Assembly (NCBI GenBank): GCA_015680905.1
Contig: CM027380.1
Coordinates: 32,480,001-32,544,000 of the forward strand
Source of the DNA: Coptis chinensis
Lineage: Eukaryota; Streptophyta; Magnoliopsida; Ranunculales; Ranunculaceae
DNA: 64,000 nucleotides
Reading direction: 5' to 3'
Position 1 is the first letter of the stretch. Every line of letters begins with the position of its first letter. The notes under the pieces are model-generated. The model was not told the origin of the DNA. It worked only from the letters and a program-made list of their open reading frames with translations, and searched no databases. Below, piece by piece: positions 10,740-22,005 of the stretch. The position numbers were made by a program, and so were the translations under genes.

Positions 10740-12474
10740 CATGACTCTCCTAGCATAACCATTAACATAGAATTTAACAAAGATATCAATATTTATTGTC
10801 AGACGAATAAGAATCCAAAGGCTACAGTTTTTTGTTTTTCATATAAAGACGTGTATTGTTTATCTTCTTCCTCAGCCCCCTCAACCCATCAATAAGCTTA
10901 AATTCTCCTAAACAAAATTTGATAACACGGATTTACCTTCGAATTGAACAATAATATGACCTTAAACCTATCCAAAACTAAGAAGATAAAACAAATAAAC
11001 TTGATCAGAGAAATGCTTAAATACATCTCCTTAGTATCAAGCAATAAAGTCACTACTCAACCACCAGACACCAGTTTCATCTCTATCTAATTGCTCAATA
11101 ACAAACCCCAAATTATTGAATGAGATTCCTTAATCACAAATGTCATTGCATAAACCCATTCGATCCACGTTGTCGTCGCTATGAATAATTGTTGCTTGAT
11201 AACAATAATTAATCCGAACTAGCTATTATTGGGCTAAAATTGTCGTTCGATGAGTAATATGTTTACAAGAATTGTGAAATAAGAAAGATCGAGAATAACA
11301 ATTGGGTTTAAAATTAAATACAGGATAATGAATGTTCTATAGTTTAATAAGGAAAAAGGGAATGCAATTGAAGAGAATTTGGTTGTGGTGTAATTGCATG
11401 ATTTAATTTGAAGAATAATGAGTCTGGCTTTGAGGTTTAATTGGGCCAGAATAGGTGAATGTGAGATGGTATTCAATTGGTGTAGTATTGTACTCATACT
11501 GGGAGTAGAATTGAAGAAACTTAATTTGATTAGGATAGGAATTGGGGTTTGGGTTTGCTGGTGATGGGAAGATCTTGCCAGTCTTAACCATCCCATGTTG
11601 GCGTCCCTCTGCTTGAGTTCAAATTAAAAATTAAAAGTTAATTTGAGGCTAGTTGGAGAAGAAGCTCGATCTGTTCTTTCTCTTCTCTTCATTTATTTTT
11701 GTTTAATTTTTATTTTCTAATGTATATCCATGTCAAAATTGAGGTGGAATAGATGTTTAATCCATGTCATCGACAAGTCATTTGACATGACACGTCAAAA
11801 ACTGAGTTGATACAGTAAAAAGGTGAGTTACCACATAAGCAATTCACTTGCCACATTCTCTTTCAGGTACTAAAATTTTGTGTCCCAAACAGAGTTGCTT
11901 GTTCTTCAAGTTCATGGTTTAATTTGCCTAAAGTGAACTTCAGGGTCTCCTCTAATAATTTTGGCCAAGTTCAAGGGTCAAAGCTATTTTTTTTCCCGTT
12001 CTATGTATACTTTCATAACAAATAAGCACTAGCACTAGCTATTATTATGAAATAAGTAGATCAAATGCCTAGACACATGTTATGTAAATACTCCAAATGT
12101 ACAAATCTTATGTGTTTCTCTCATATTTTTACGAGTATCGGATTCAAAAGGGAAATGACGGAATTATTAGCTTATGACGAACAATTTACATGGAATTTTA
12201 GTTTTGGAATCTAACTACAAGGAATTTTAGTGATTTTTCTTTTTTTTACGAAAAGTGGTTTAGGCGAGTAAAATATCTAAAACAGCCCGGATCCAAAATC
12301 TAAGTAGGTTTCCTAAACCAAAAGTCTGCTTGGCTGTGAAGTTCGCGTATACCAAATTGGGTCCACGTGGATGAGAACCAATCGAATAACAAGATTGGTT
12401 GTACGACGTTTGTGTGGCTAGTTCGACGACGTCTATGATTATAAATTCCTACCCGACAAGGATTATATAATTCA
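10740..12474. other. no recognisable gene
   Basis: AT-rich sequence. A minus-strand open frame at 11234-11596 (120 residues, start MGWLRLARSSHH) has a plausible start context but no similarity I recognise and a composition typical of chance frames. A CACGTG core occurs near 12364. Nothing else can be supported. Confidence 0.5.
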
Positions 12475-12504
12475 CTAGTTTTCGAACCCGTTCTATGAAC
12501 GGGT
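12475..12504 (-). mobile_element. Helitron 3' terminus (hairpin plus CTAG)
   Basis: Read on the minus strand, an 8 bp stem with a 3-base loop (ACCCGTTC-ATA-GAACGGGT, 12486-12504) is followed seven bases later by CTAG (12475-12478), and the next host base is T. This is the canonical Helitron end: a GC-rich hairpin a short distance before CTRR, inserted between A and T. The element must extend to higher coordinates, in the direction of the Helitron-type coding fragment at 13030-13225. Its 5' end was not found. Confidence 0.7.
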
Positions 12505-13029
12505 GCCGTTATATTAAATTATTATAAAAATTATAATACCTATGTGGATCTATGAGGTATAAATATTATATTTTAAGTGTTAATTTTTTCAAGTTTACAT
12601 CCATTATCAGTTATATTTTGTGTGTTTATGTAAATCAATTGAAAAATAATTGATTATGGACAGAGTAGAGGTGTCAATTAAAGGTGGGCGAAAACTGTAG
12701 GATTTGAGGAGAAAAGTTATTCTGGGTTGTATTATCCCACAACTCTTTCGTTGTACATAGAACTTGTTGTTGATTGGAAATGATGTTATTTTTCAGTTTT
12801 TTAATGTAAATGGTGTAAATTTATAAAATTTTGTAATGGTTGAAAGTAAGAGCAATGAACAGCAGCTGCACAGAAGAAATGTTATCAATGCATCTCTGTT
12901 GCTATTTTTGATTATGTAATAGCTAGATTCCTTCGTGTATAACAAATGATATTGGAACACGCCCCATGCATGTCCGGATTAACACCAAGACTTGTAAAAG
13001 CATTACACGCATTGTATGACCGAATGTGC

Positions 13030-13225
13030 TCACGAAATGATCTCAAGATTGGCATTAGATCCTTCATACGATGATTTTAAAAAGGGGGGTTCAGAAAGCA
13101 AAGGGAATTTGATCTTTCCTTGTAAACAGCACATCCCAAATAGAGGTCTGTTTTTGGTTGACTTTGATACTTGTTGATATTTCCAATGTAGGGCAGAACA
13201 AAATCCACATTGCACATCCATTCAA
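13030..13225 (-). pseudogene. Helitron transposase N-terminal fragment (CxxC...CC domain)
   Basis: The frame reads VQCGFCSALHWKYQ, then RPLFGMCCLQGKIKFPLL, SEPPFLKSS. Plant Helitron Rep/helicase proteins have this zinc-binding-like region (CxxCxAxxW...FxxCCxxGKxxLPLLxxPP) ahead of the Helitron_like_N domain. It lies about 550 bp inside the 3' terminus at 12475 and is not followed by Rep or helicase, so it belongs to a heavily deleted Helitron or a nested older copy. The equivalent region of the large copy is at 41400-41583. Confidence 0.6.
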
Positions 13226-13330
13226 CCAAGATAATGTTGTTCTTTCTATGGAGTAGGTACATCTACATCCATTGAATAGGTGAATACTCATTGCTTTATA
13301 ATATAAGGAATAAGAAGAAGAATATTTATT

Positions 13331-13374
13331 TTAAAAAAAAAAAAAAAAAAAAAACAACAACAACAACAACAACA
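13331..13374. repeat. poly(A) and (CAA)n microsatellite
   Basis: An uninterrupted adenine run is followed by six to seven CAA repeats. It could be a decayed poly(A) tail of a retroposed sequence, but no retroposon body was identified beside it. Confidence 0.8.
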
Positions 13375-14047
13375 TGAATGCTAATATTAATACATGCATA
13401 TGAAAATTGTCAAAAACTGCTTTAAACATTATTAATAGTTTAACCAACAACTTACAAATGAGATAACTACAAAAACAAACATAGAATATCAAATCTTTGT
13501 TTCACAATATATAGAATAAGAATTCGCAATGCATCTTCGTACTATTAAAAAATTCATAGCATGACATGTCCAGTAGCAATTACCTCTCAATTATACCTCA
13601 ATATTCTCAGCATTTTGATCGCGGAATTGCTCCCAAAGTGTTGCTTTATGAATTTCTACTTTTGTTTGCTGTACTAATCCTTATGAGATGGAATGTTGAG
13701 AAAGAGTTGAAGAAGTTGAATTCTGAGAAATATTGTAATCGTTTTTGTTGTTATTTCTTTTCCTTCTTGAATGTTAATAATAATACATTCGTCCAAAAAG
13801 TGTCAAAAATTGATTTAAACAAACAATATAAGGAATAAGATAAATAATATAAAAAATAACAACTCATAATAAGTTTGTTATTTTTTAGACTGTAGATGCT
13901 AACAAAAGTACGTAAGAACCGAGAAGCCGTGCTATGATTAAAAAAAATATACCTCAATATTCTCAGCATTACTATGTGACCAACATAATAAAGTTTTGGT
14001 ATTAAAGTACTAATCCTCATTGTTTTCTTTTATTTATTATGGAACTC

Positions 14048-14481
14048 TACATGCCCTTCCTTCCTTTAATTTTTTCTTCGAGATAATATATTTTATCTTT
14101 GTTGTGTTTATCATCAACTAAACAATCTAGCATAATATTTTTGAGGATATCGATTTGATTCTGTTTCTCTTCAACTTCTATTCTTTTCTTCATAAGTTCT
14201 TTGAAATTGAAGTCTTCAAATTGAAGTCTTCAATTTCCATATCACGTTCATCCTTTATAAACTGTATTGCGTGAAAAGCTGCTGAATCCTCTGCTTTTGC
14301 AACAGAATATGTTGGGCTTCCATCAATTTCTTTAACTATGACGCGTCTTCAATTGTTAAAGAATAAGTCTTTTGGTAACTTTAATGTCACAGTGCTTTTG
14401 AATCGTCCGCTCTCTAATTCTGTGTTGTAGACTGGATCTTGTTGAATGTTAAGTCCTCGCTTCTAGAATTTCCTTTAGCAT
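14048..14481 (-). pseudogene. dsRNA-binding-domain-like protein with coiled-coil tail, fragment
   Basis: From a methionine at 14481 the minus strand reads MLKEILEAR then, after a one-base shift, GLNIQQDPVYNTELESGR, FKSTVTLKLP. This resembles the first half of a double-stranded RNA-binding motif (LxExxxxxxxxxPxYxxxxxxxxxFxxxV). Further on, VAKAEDSAAFHAIQFIK fits the second helix. A charged helical tail (FKELMKKRIEVEEKQNQIDI) ends at the stop at 14048. A related copy lies at 17207-17721. Family assignment is by pattern only. Confidence 0.4.
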
Positions 14482-15194
14482 TTTTTTTTTACATAAGCTG
14501 TAATTTTCATACGGCATTATCTGCAATATACATAATAAAATGAAGTCAATAAATAATTGTAAATAATAGAGAAGAGGAAGAAAATAGGCTACCTGTTTTT
14601 TCGATATGTGTAGTTAATATTTTTTTTTAGGTTAATAGATTATGTTTTACTAAGTGATTGGAAGTTCAATTTTCGTAGGTTTTTAGTTTTGTATATCTCT
14701 TAAATTTTGATATTTTGGAACAGTGGGCTTCTCCTTTTTTGCAACCTCCACTCTATCAGGAGCATGGATTATGACACGTGTTGGGTATTTTGAAATTTGG
14801 ATTTTGAATTTTATAGTGTGGGCACGTGCAATAGACGGTCAAACTTGGTAAATGAATCGTTAACTAACGATAGGGTTACCTAAAACTAAGAAACGTAAAA
14901 CTTTGGGTCCAATGCAAATACCCATATTATTGGGACGACCTAAAACTAAATCACCTTATTTTAAATCAGATTTTTTTTTAAAAAAAATTAGGTAGAAGCT
15001 ATCGGGTTTAGAAACCTATAAGTATCCTATTACTGTTGGGCTTGGGCCCAACAAATTATAACTTATATTTTCAGCGGGTACTGTATCAATTCAAATTTGA
15101 ATTGGTACCTCTTTTTCCACGCAGCTTCCTTTCAAACTAAATTGATTATGTGTTTGTTACTCACACTTCAAAATCTTGGTCGTTTCTTGATTCA

Positions 15195-15365
15195 ATGGCA
15201 GAGGAGCAAAACAATAGTGATCAATTTTCAAGGGTTTACGATATTGACAAAGATTTAACCAAGAATACTTCCACGCCAGCAGTTTTTAATCAAGAACCAA
15301 ATTTGAAACTTTATGAGAAGAATATTAGTAGTTGCTCAGACCCCCCATTGCTCATGTTACATTAG
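15195..15365 (+). CDS. unrecognised coding-like fragment upstream of XTH
   Basis: A 56-residue frame begins [20 protein letters not shown] and ends in LLMLH 31 bp before the XTH start. Its hydrophilic composition looks protein-like, but I do not recognise the family. It overlaps in a different frame the sequence leading into XTH exon 1. It may be an exon of another gene joined here, giving a chimeric transcript, or a chance frame. Confidence 0.25.
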   Translation: MAEEQNNSDQFSRVYDIDKDLTKNTSTPAVFNQEPNLKLYEKNISSCSDPPLLMLH

Positions 15366-15396
15366 CTCTCATCTTATTTTTCCAAAAGAAGTAAAG

Positions 15397-16045
15397 ATGG
15401 CTGCTTCTTCAGTGGGGATTCTGTGTTTGGTGTTTTTATTTTTAGCATCAGGAGCAATGAGTGCAGCTCCAAAGAAAGCTGTTCATGTTCCATTTAACAG
15501 GAACTATGTGCCCACATGGGCTTTTGATCACATTAAGTACTTCAATGGTGGTAATGAGATTCAGCTCCTCCTTGACAAATACACTGGTAAGACTGTAAGA
15601 GCAATACTCAAGTATGTTTCCTGTTTTTTTTGTGAAAACCCGAAAGAGTGTCTTGATAGTTTTAAGTTGGATCGTGTGTATCAGTAATCGGGTTTTCATC
15701 AAAGGGGTCTTACTTGTTTGGACACTTCAAGATGCAAATTAAGATGGTGCCTCGGGATTCATTTGAACTCAGAATCGCCTTCTATGTAAGTGGTTCCTGT
15801 TCACCAAAAGTTATTGTTCACTTAATCACTTGGGAAGTATTCCAAATTTCTTATGTTTCCGCAAATGTGCACAAATGATGTTCAGCTATCATCTCAAAAC
15901 TCAGAGCATGATGAGATAGATTTTGAGTTCTTGGGAAACAGGATAGGCCCCTCTACATTTTACGCATCTAATGTCTTCACAGGAGGAAAGGGAGATTCCG
16001 GATGTAGTCTACTTAAGGAAGGTTTCACACAGAATGATTGCACAG
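15397..16045 (+). pseudogene. XTH: xyloglucan endotransglucosylase/hydrolase, 3'-truncated
   Basis: Three exons can be followed. Exon 1 (15397-15586) encodes a hydrophobic signal peptide and then [20 protein letters not shown]. Exon 2 (15685-15785) encodes GSYLFGHFKMQIKMVPRDS. Exon 3 (15886-16045) encodes [18 protein letters not shown], including the GH16 catalytic DEIDFE. GT/AG sites join them in phase. XTHs cut and rejoin xyloglucan in the cell wall. Differences from the family: the GDSAGTVTAFY strand reads RDSFELRIAFY, and after FTGGKGD the sequence leaves the family. The rest, including the XET C-terminus with its cysteines (about 150 residues), is absent downstream. It is probably a captured or truncated copy. 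Confidence 0.8.
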
Positions 16046-16487
16046 GTTAGTACCTTTTTTCGCATTATTAATTTGCTTTCTTGATTATAATTTCTTAATT
16101 AGTGTTTAATTTGCATTGTATGTTCTAGAAAAGTATATAATTGAGTAATGTTGAGCATTATTTTTTTGGCCTCAGTTATTTGACTGGTACACTTGTTAGA
16201 ATGTTTTTGTTGAATTGTCGCAGTTGTGTAATATACTTGTATATTATGTTATGTCAACAAAATTCAAATGATTGGAAAAGAGAGTTGCATTATTGTTGTT
16301 AGAAACACTAAATTTGAGGGATCATAATTTTGCTTTTGGATACACCTCGCCTTAACAATAGGTTTCCTTTCAATTTGGTCTTACTCTCGATCTATACTTG
16401 AGAGAGTGAGTGTGTTTCTTTACAAATTTACCTAACCTTGTTCGAAGAGAGTGATTGCTTTCTGTTGAGAAAGGGTTGTCGTTAGGG

Positions 16488-16773
16488 AATGGTTTGGGTT
16501 CGAGTGTTGCGAGTGCTGCCGTTGCAGCTGTAGCAGTCAATGAGATTTTTGGTGGGAGAGTGGTTTGGGGTAGAGTGTGGCGAGTGCTGCTGCTGCAGCT
16601 TTAGCCGTTAATGAGATTTTTGGTGGAAGAGTTGTTTGGTGTCTAGTGGGGCGAGTGCTGCTGCTACAGCTGTAGCTGTGAATGAGATTTTTGGTTAGAG
16701 AGTGGTTTGGGGTCGAGTGCTGCGAGTGATGCTGCTGCAGCTGTAGCTGTGAATGAGATTATAGGTGGGAGGT
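16488..16773 (+). repeat. four tandem copies of a 71 bp unit
   Basis: Units contain gcgagtgctgctgctgcagc and gtgaatgagatttttggtgg. The last one runs into an open frame (16707-16955) that begins with the repeat. A unit length of 71 is not a multiple of three, so the array shifts frame at each copy and is unlikely to be a protein repeat. Confidence 0.75.
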
Positions 16774-17206
16774 TAACTGTTCCCGATCTTGTTCATGCTG
16801 GGTTGGATTGGAAGCAAAGGTTTCGTGTTATCATGCGGATAATGTTTGCATTTTTAATTCCATTATCTGTAAAACTGTCATGCTACCAATACATACATAA
16901 AATTGGCAATTATGTATCTATGATTGCAAAGACCGACTTAGGGTGTCATACATAAGGGGGTAGGCTAACACGGGATGAGCAAAAGGTTTTGTTTCAGATG
17001 ACCTTAGGTGGATTCAAGCCAAAATAGGTTCTTAATGTCATCAAAAGAAAATTCTGAACGACTCTGTATATGTCCTAAAATAAATATTTCATTAAGTTAT
17101 GATGAACTATAGATAATTTAGATTGAAAAAGCAAAAATATAAATTTGATGGATCTAACACTGTCTAATTCTCATCCAATATATAATTCAGCTTGAAAAAC
17201 ACGACG

Positions 17207-17721
17207 TTAATCCTCATCCAAATCTGATGAATTATTTGGGATGCTTAGGTAGTCCATATCCCAATTTGGTCCTCCTATAAGCAATGCTTCATTTATTGAC
17301 TTCAAATAGGCATTTTCTTTTCTCAACTTTTCAATATCTTGATGAAGTTGTTTTTCTCTAGTATTTGCTTCATGCAGCTTTTGACGCGTTTAGTAATGAC
17401 TTCTTTGTGGTTGACGCGTCTAAAACCTCAAATTTGTATATCTTTGTAGAAAGCGGATAGCGTTCCTCGCAAATGACATTTTCTCGAGTCCACTTTCTTA
17501 GTTTGATATCGTCCCGGAAATAATTGGCTTATAGGATAATTCGGATTTTTGAAGATTTCTCTCATTATCGGCAAATCTATTATGACATCTGCAGCGCATC
17601 GGTTGTTTTCAATCTTTGATATGTAAACTGGTTCTCCCTGAATTTTTTCCTTGATTAGAATTTCTCTCAACGCTGTCTTGAGTGAAATTTTGTGTTTGGT
17701 TTCATACTCCATGAGTTGCAT
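17207..17721 (-). pseudogene. second dsRBD-like fragment with coiled-coil tail
   Basis: The frame from 17721 reads SLKTALREILIKEKIQGEPV, then YISKIENNRCAADVIIDLP, parallel to LKEILEAR...DPVYNTELESGR...TLKLP at 14481. After a frameshift the tail reads EKQLHQDIEKLRKENAYLKS and ends NNSSDLDED at the stop at 17207. Domain order (dsRBD-like half motif, then coiled coil) is the same as in the 14 kb copy, but the sequences are well diverged, so these are old paralogues or two members of one captured family. Function is not established. Confidence 0.4.
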
Positions 17722-18059
17722 TTTAAAAATTGCATTAGTTTATATTATCCAGAAATATACAGTCTGACCATTGTCAGGGCATATAGTAATTTGGTATTTT
17801 TAGAATATAGTAATTTTAGGTATATATATACTACTAAACTTGGTTCCAGCATTACATAATTTTGATATAAAAACATGCATTTTGTTATACTCTAGTTACA
17901 TATATATACTATACCGTACCTTATACACACACACCTTTCCCCCTTAAAATAAATTTTTAATCATATGGATGATTTGAAAGTTGATATGTTCTCCTTTGGT
18001 CTGCTCTTATATTTCATATAATTTCATCAATAATTGTCGTGTTGGATTGATTAACTCAA

Positions 18060-18580
18060 TAGCTTCAACTCGAGACTTGTCTCTATCACAGTCCCACTGA
18101 TTTCACAATATTGAGAAGTTTACTTTTGAATCAAAACTCTAATTAATGAGCTTCATAGTATCTCCTTCTTCTGGATTGAATCCCAGATAATAGAATCGAA
18201 GGCCCGGCTAGTTATGCATCTAAATCTCTTTGGTTCTGAGACTCCTAGTATAGGTCTGACTTACCCTACCGGCCGGTGCCTTTAGGTAAGGATAGCTGAA
18301 AAAGAAAGTGATTACTATTTCAGCCTGTGGCGCCTATACTCTAAGCGTAGTGATCGGTCCTTCCCATGGTAACATGAAATCCAGAGATGACTAAGAAGCT
18401 GTACCGATGGACATAGAAAGAACTACAGAAGTCTAGTCTAGCTAAGAGCACTAAGCCCATCAAATGGGGAACTATACTTCCTTAAGAGGGGGGCTCATGT
18501 GACATACCGGAACATCTTTCTTTGAGTATCGAAGCCGTCCATGAGTGAAGGATCAATCTCAGGAGATCCGTACCCACGCG
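18060..18580. other. possible organelle-derived (NUMT-like) insertion
   Basis: A GC-richer island with text such as ctaccggccggtgcctttag and ggcgcctatactctaagcgt stands out from the AT-rich surroundings and resembles plant mitochondrial intergenic DNA. No open frame or RNA gene is recognised in it. Near-copies of ctcttatatttcatataatt flank it (about 18003 and 18647). Confidence 0.35.
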
Positions 18581-18800
18581 AACAGTTAATAGTGAGTGGT
18601 TACACCAATACAGGTCTTAAGTTCAATATAGTTAAATATAATTTTGAATTAAAACTCTTATATTTCATATAATTTCGTCTTTAATTGTCGTGTGGGGTAA
18701 GAGGGGTTCCAGGAACAGTTAATAGTGAGTGGTTTTTACACTAATACAGGTCTTAAGTTCAATATAGTTCAATATAATTTTGAATTAAAAGACGCTAATA
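18580..18800. repeat. direct duplication of about 135 bp
   Basis: The segment gaacagttaatagtgagtgg ... caggtcttaagttcaatata occurs at about 18580-18650 and again at about 18712-18785, with one small insertion. Confidence 0.8.
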
Positions 18801-19319
18801 TCTCATGTGTTTAAACTTTAATATTATCATCAGTTGAATCATAAAAGAGAAATCAACAAAATTATTAAATAAGATACTGGAAAAGAAATTGTTTACCTTA
18901 TCCATTTTTGTTAACTCTTTCTAAAGCCTTGATTGAATATGTTCTATTGCATGCAATAAAAAAAAGGAAAAAAAACTCAGTTATATATGTAAAACTAATG
19001 TAAATCAGACTAAAAGAAAAAACTGAAAGTTTACCTTTGTTTTTTGTTTTGTGTTAGTAAGATCGTGGGGTTTTTTTTATATATATATTTGTTTAGGTTT
19101 TATTATGTCATTAGAAGTTTAGTATTAATAGGATTCTTATTAGATATGTTTGTTTAGGAAGTTAAGTATAAATAGGATTCTTTTGGTAGAAGAAGTCGAA
19201 TTATGTAGGCTAGTCCTCGAATTAGGATACAATAATGACTTCCTTGCTAGTCCAGAGGATCTTCCCCTGCAGTGAACTGCCACCAATGCAGCCTCTTGGA
19301 GTAACCATACCCGAACTTT

Positions 19320-19418
19320 ATGATCTTTGTGTGTTGTGAAGAGCATGTTACCGTAAGCTAATATGGCACGAACATCGCCAGAATTCGTTTTAAGGTATCC
19401 CCTCTCTGCAAAATCCAT
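19320..19418 (-). pseudogene. WD40-repeat fragment, JINGUBANG-like
   Basis: The start of a minus-strand frame reads TNSGDVRAILAYGNMLFTTH then KDHKVRVW, a typical WD40 blade of the plant JINGUBANG type (SGxVKAIxxxGxxxFxxHxDxKIRVW). The rest of the frame (to 19140) does not continue the propeller. Only one blade is present, so this is an exon fragment with no expected function. Confidence 0.45.
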
Positions 19419-19449
19419 CTGCTATTCGTGACTACTCTCTGAACCCGTA

Positions 19450-20940
19450 AACACACTGCCATGCAATACTGCAATGGAGAAAATATTTCCTTCATGACGG
19501 TGTAGTGATGCAATACATTGGTAGAGAAGAGTTGAAGAAGGTGAGGGATTAATAGGGGTGCATGCCCATGGCAACTCTGGACTCGGAGGGAAATATGGGT
19601 CCGTCAGTGAAGCCGTATAATATTTTGTAGGACGTCAACTATTTTGAGGATCAGGTTCATATATTTCATGCTGAGGTGATTTTTGGGAGCTCTTTTCGTC
19701 ATTATTAATGAAACTTAGTAGTGTTCAATTGCCAGAGATTTCCATGAATATAGAGAGGAAACTGAGGTTGGCCTGGTGATCACTTGGTTGAATAGTTGAG
19801 GTATATGTTGGCCATACAGGATTGAAATGGTGGGTTGAATATAAAGATGTTAATTCCCATATAAGTAGAATTTGTACGTGTTAGATTGGGAATATTGAAG
19901 GCATTGAAGGCTTTGAATAAATTTCGATGGTGATGATATGGGCCATTCATTAGGCAATGGAGGAATTAGAATTAAGATGGAGGTCCAAGAGCAAGAATAA
20001 TATTTGACATCTTCTGCCATAATTCTGAGTCCTTGTTCTTCCTGACATACCTGGTGGAGCAGAGTCATTTGAACTGGCTACCAAGTTTTGTTATGGGATA
20101 AACTTCGAAATAAGTACGGATAACATTGCCATGCTGCGGTGTGTGGCAGAATATCTCTAGATGACAGAAGACTATGCAGTCGGTGAATGAAGTAGCGATG
20201 AATAGCCTTTCAGGGGCAGTCTCTGTGTTGCATCTATCAGAAAGTCTCCTTCCCATGGATGGGTAGGTGAAATTGATGTGGTCGTTGAATAGACGCCATA
20301 GCGTACATAGCCTGCAAGGATAGTGAATTCTGTTTGCCTAGCAGGATTGACAATAACAATGAGAAATATAAACCTATGGACAATCTATTCACCTTCACAC
20401 CTTGGTAAAGTACATCAATAAGGGGCCATAACCCTCTGTATTGAAAAAATGTAACAGCCTTATGAAGTGGCAAGCTGTAAATAATTTAAAATTTGTATAT
20501 TGAATTCACCCACTACTCTGTGTTGTACTTTTGTAACTTTGAAAAGCATTCATCTTGAAGGAGATATATACCACACTTTTCAAACTTCTCAGGATACTCT
20601 ACTAAAACACAATAAAGAAACTCAGAAATCACTGTTTGTTGATGCTTAGATAAAAACCATAAATTCCTACTAAATTTTAGAAAATGTAGGATAAAAATTA
20701 AAGAATAGTACGTCCCCTGCTTCTCCCCTACGGCGTTTACTTTGTGGGGCATATTCTTCGCCATAGTTTCCAAGCTCAACCACGGACCGCCTCTTTTTGG
20801 CCCGTTCCTCCCCGGCAACCCACGATCGGTTCGCTTGGTTTGGCCTCAAAATACTGGCCCACCATCTCGTGTCCTTTTGTCTTTTTCTTGTTCTTGGCTT
20901 TTCTAACGGTCTTCTTCATCTTTCCACATGGCTTCTTTCT
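19450..20940. other. no recognisable gene
   Basis: Several short minus-strand frames (19850-20068, 20065-20256, 20237-20473, 20513-20818) have no recognisable motif. A stretch at 20740-20880 is GC-richer and could be coding on the minus strand (RGLAWKLWRRICPTK) but is not identified. Confidence 0.5.
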
Positions 20941-20950
20941 CTTTTTAAGT

Positions 20951-21345
20951 TCAGCTAATCTTTCTTTGCTCTGCTTGCATCCTTTGTTCCTCGTTTAGCC
21001 CTCGCTTGCGTCTCGCTTGCCTTCTAAGTTCAGCTATCCTTCTCTTGTCTTCCTCTTCCCACAATCGCCTCTCCTCATTAGCTTTTCTCTTTTTGCTTCT
21101 TCTCGGACAACCACTTGCCATCCTGTTTTTCGAGCTTCTCACACGCTTTCGATAGCTCTCTCATCGTCTTAGTCTTCCTATAATTTTCTTGCGGACCGTA
21201 ACTACTTTCTTCTTGAACCTAGTCCACACTAATGTTCCCCTTTTCGCTTAATTATGAGTTTCTTGTGAGGTCGGTCTCTATCTACCTCTGCAGGTGGCTT
21301 TATAACTAACTTTGGTGGTTCAACCCGAGTATCTTCGGTTTTAAC
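20951..21345 (-). pseudogene. TAF1-like fragment (TFIID subunit 1, charged region)
   Basis: The minus strand encodes RPHKKLIIKRKG, then ENYRKTKTMRELSK, EKLEKQDGKWLSEKK, EERRLWEEEDKRRIAELRRQ and NEEQRMQAEQR, across at least two frameshifts. This order (KKIIIKR, YRKTK, RLWEEEEKRR, then a long acidic/basic helix) fits the region before the bromodomain in plant TAF1. No bromodomain, HAT core or zinc knuckle is present. Charged low-complexity sequence can mislead, so confidence is moderate. Confidence 0.5.
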
Positions 21346-21416
21346 TTGTTTGAGAAGACGATTCTACTAATCCTATTAATGATCTAGTCGGTTTTGAAGA
21401 ATCAACAATAACTTGT

Positions 21417-22005
21417 TTATTGGAATTCGGGAATCTCGTGCAATTTTCTCACTAATCTTTTCTGCAGGCCCACATTTAACCTTAACCTTGGTTTTGGATC
21501 CGGCTTTTCACGAGTTTTCGGTCGCAGATGCTCCTCTCTCTCCTCCAAAGCAGGTTTATGCTTATACCGATCATCCGGTCCTCTATCTCCAATGTGTGTA
21601 GACCACTCATTCAAGTGGCCTTCCCTCCTATTATGATGAAATGAATCACCTACTTCATTACTCCCTTTCGGACCTCGTCCGGACTTATTCTAATAACCGA
21701 AACTATTCTGCCTCTTTACATCTGCAGACCTTCTTTGTAGTACGTCATTCGCAGCTTCATCATCCCAAGTCGAAACAACTGGTTTATAGATCCGTCTAGT
21801 GAACTTCCTTCTACATTACCAAGTGTGGTGACAGGTGCTTCGTCACCCCATTTTGGACCTCCCCATGATTTATTCTCATCACCCAAATTATGGCTCTGCT
21901 GGTCTGCAGACCTTCCTTCGGGTTTATTAAGAACTTCACCTTCATGAGAAAACTTGCAACTTATCCCCTTACGGCAATTTCCATAATCAAAATTTTTTCA
22001 AAGAG
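21417..22005 (-). pseudogene. CCCH zinc-finger protein fragment
   Basis: Near 21990 the minus strand reads NFDYGNCRKGISCKFSHEG, containing the C-x5-C-x3-H end of a CCCH finger. It continues with SWGGPKWGDEAPVTTLGN and, near 21600, with a charged tail (KHKPALEEREEHLRP, KTREKPDPKPRLRL). This is like plant CCCH proteins that bind RNA. Frames shift at least twice and the first Cys of the finger is not in view. It lies head-to-tail with the TAF1-like piece on the same strand. Confidence 0.5.

Noticed and set aside
13566..14020. Overlapping open frames on both strands (90 and 89 residues)
   Set aside because: AT-rich, no motif, mutually antisense, and they contain a short repeated tacctcaatattctcagcat.
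18060..18580. tRNA or rRNA gene in the GC-rich island
   Set aside because: No cloverleaf or recognisable rRNA segment was found. I found no tRNA gene elsewhere in the window by eye either.
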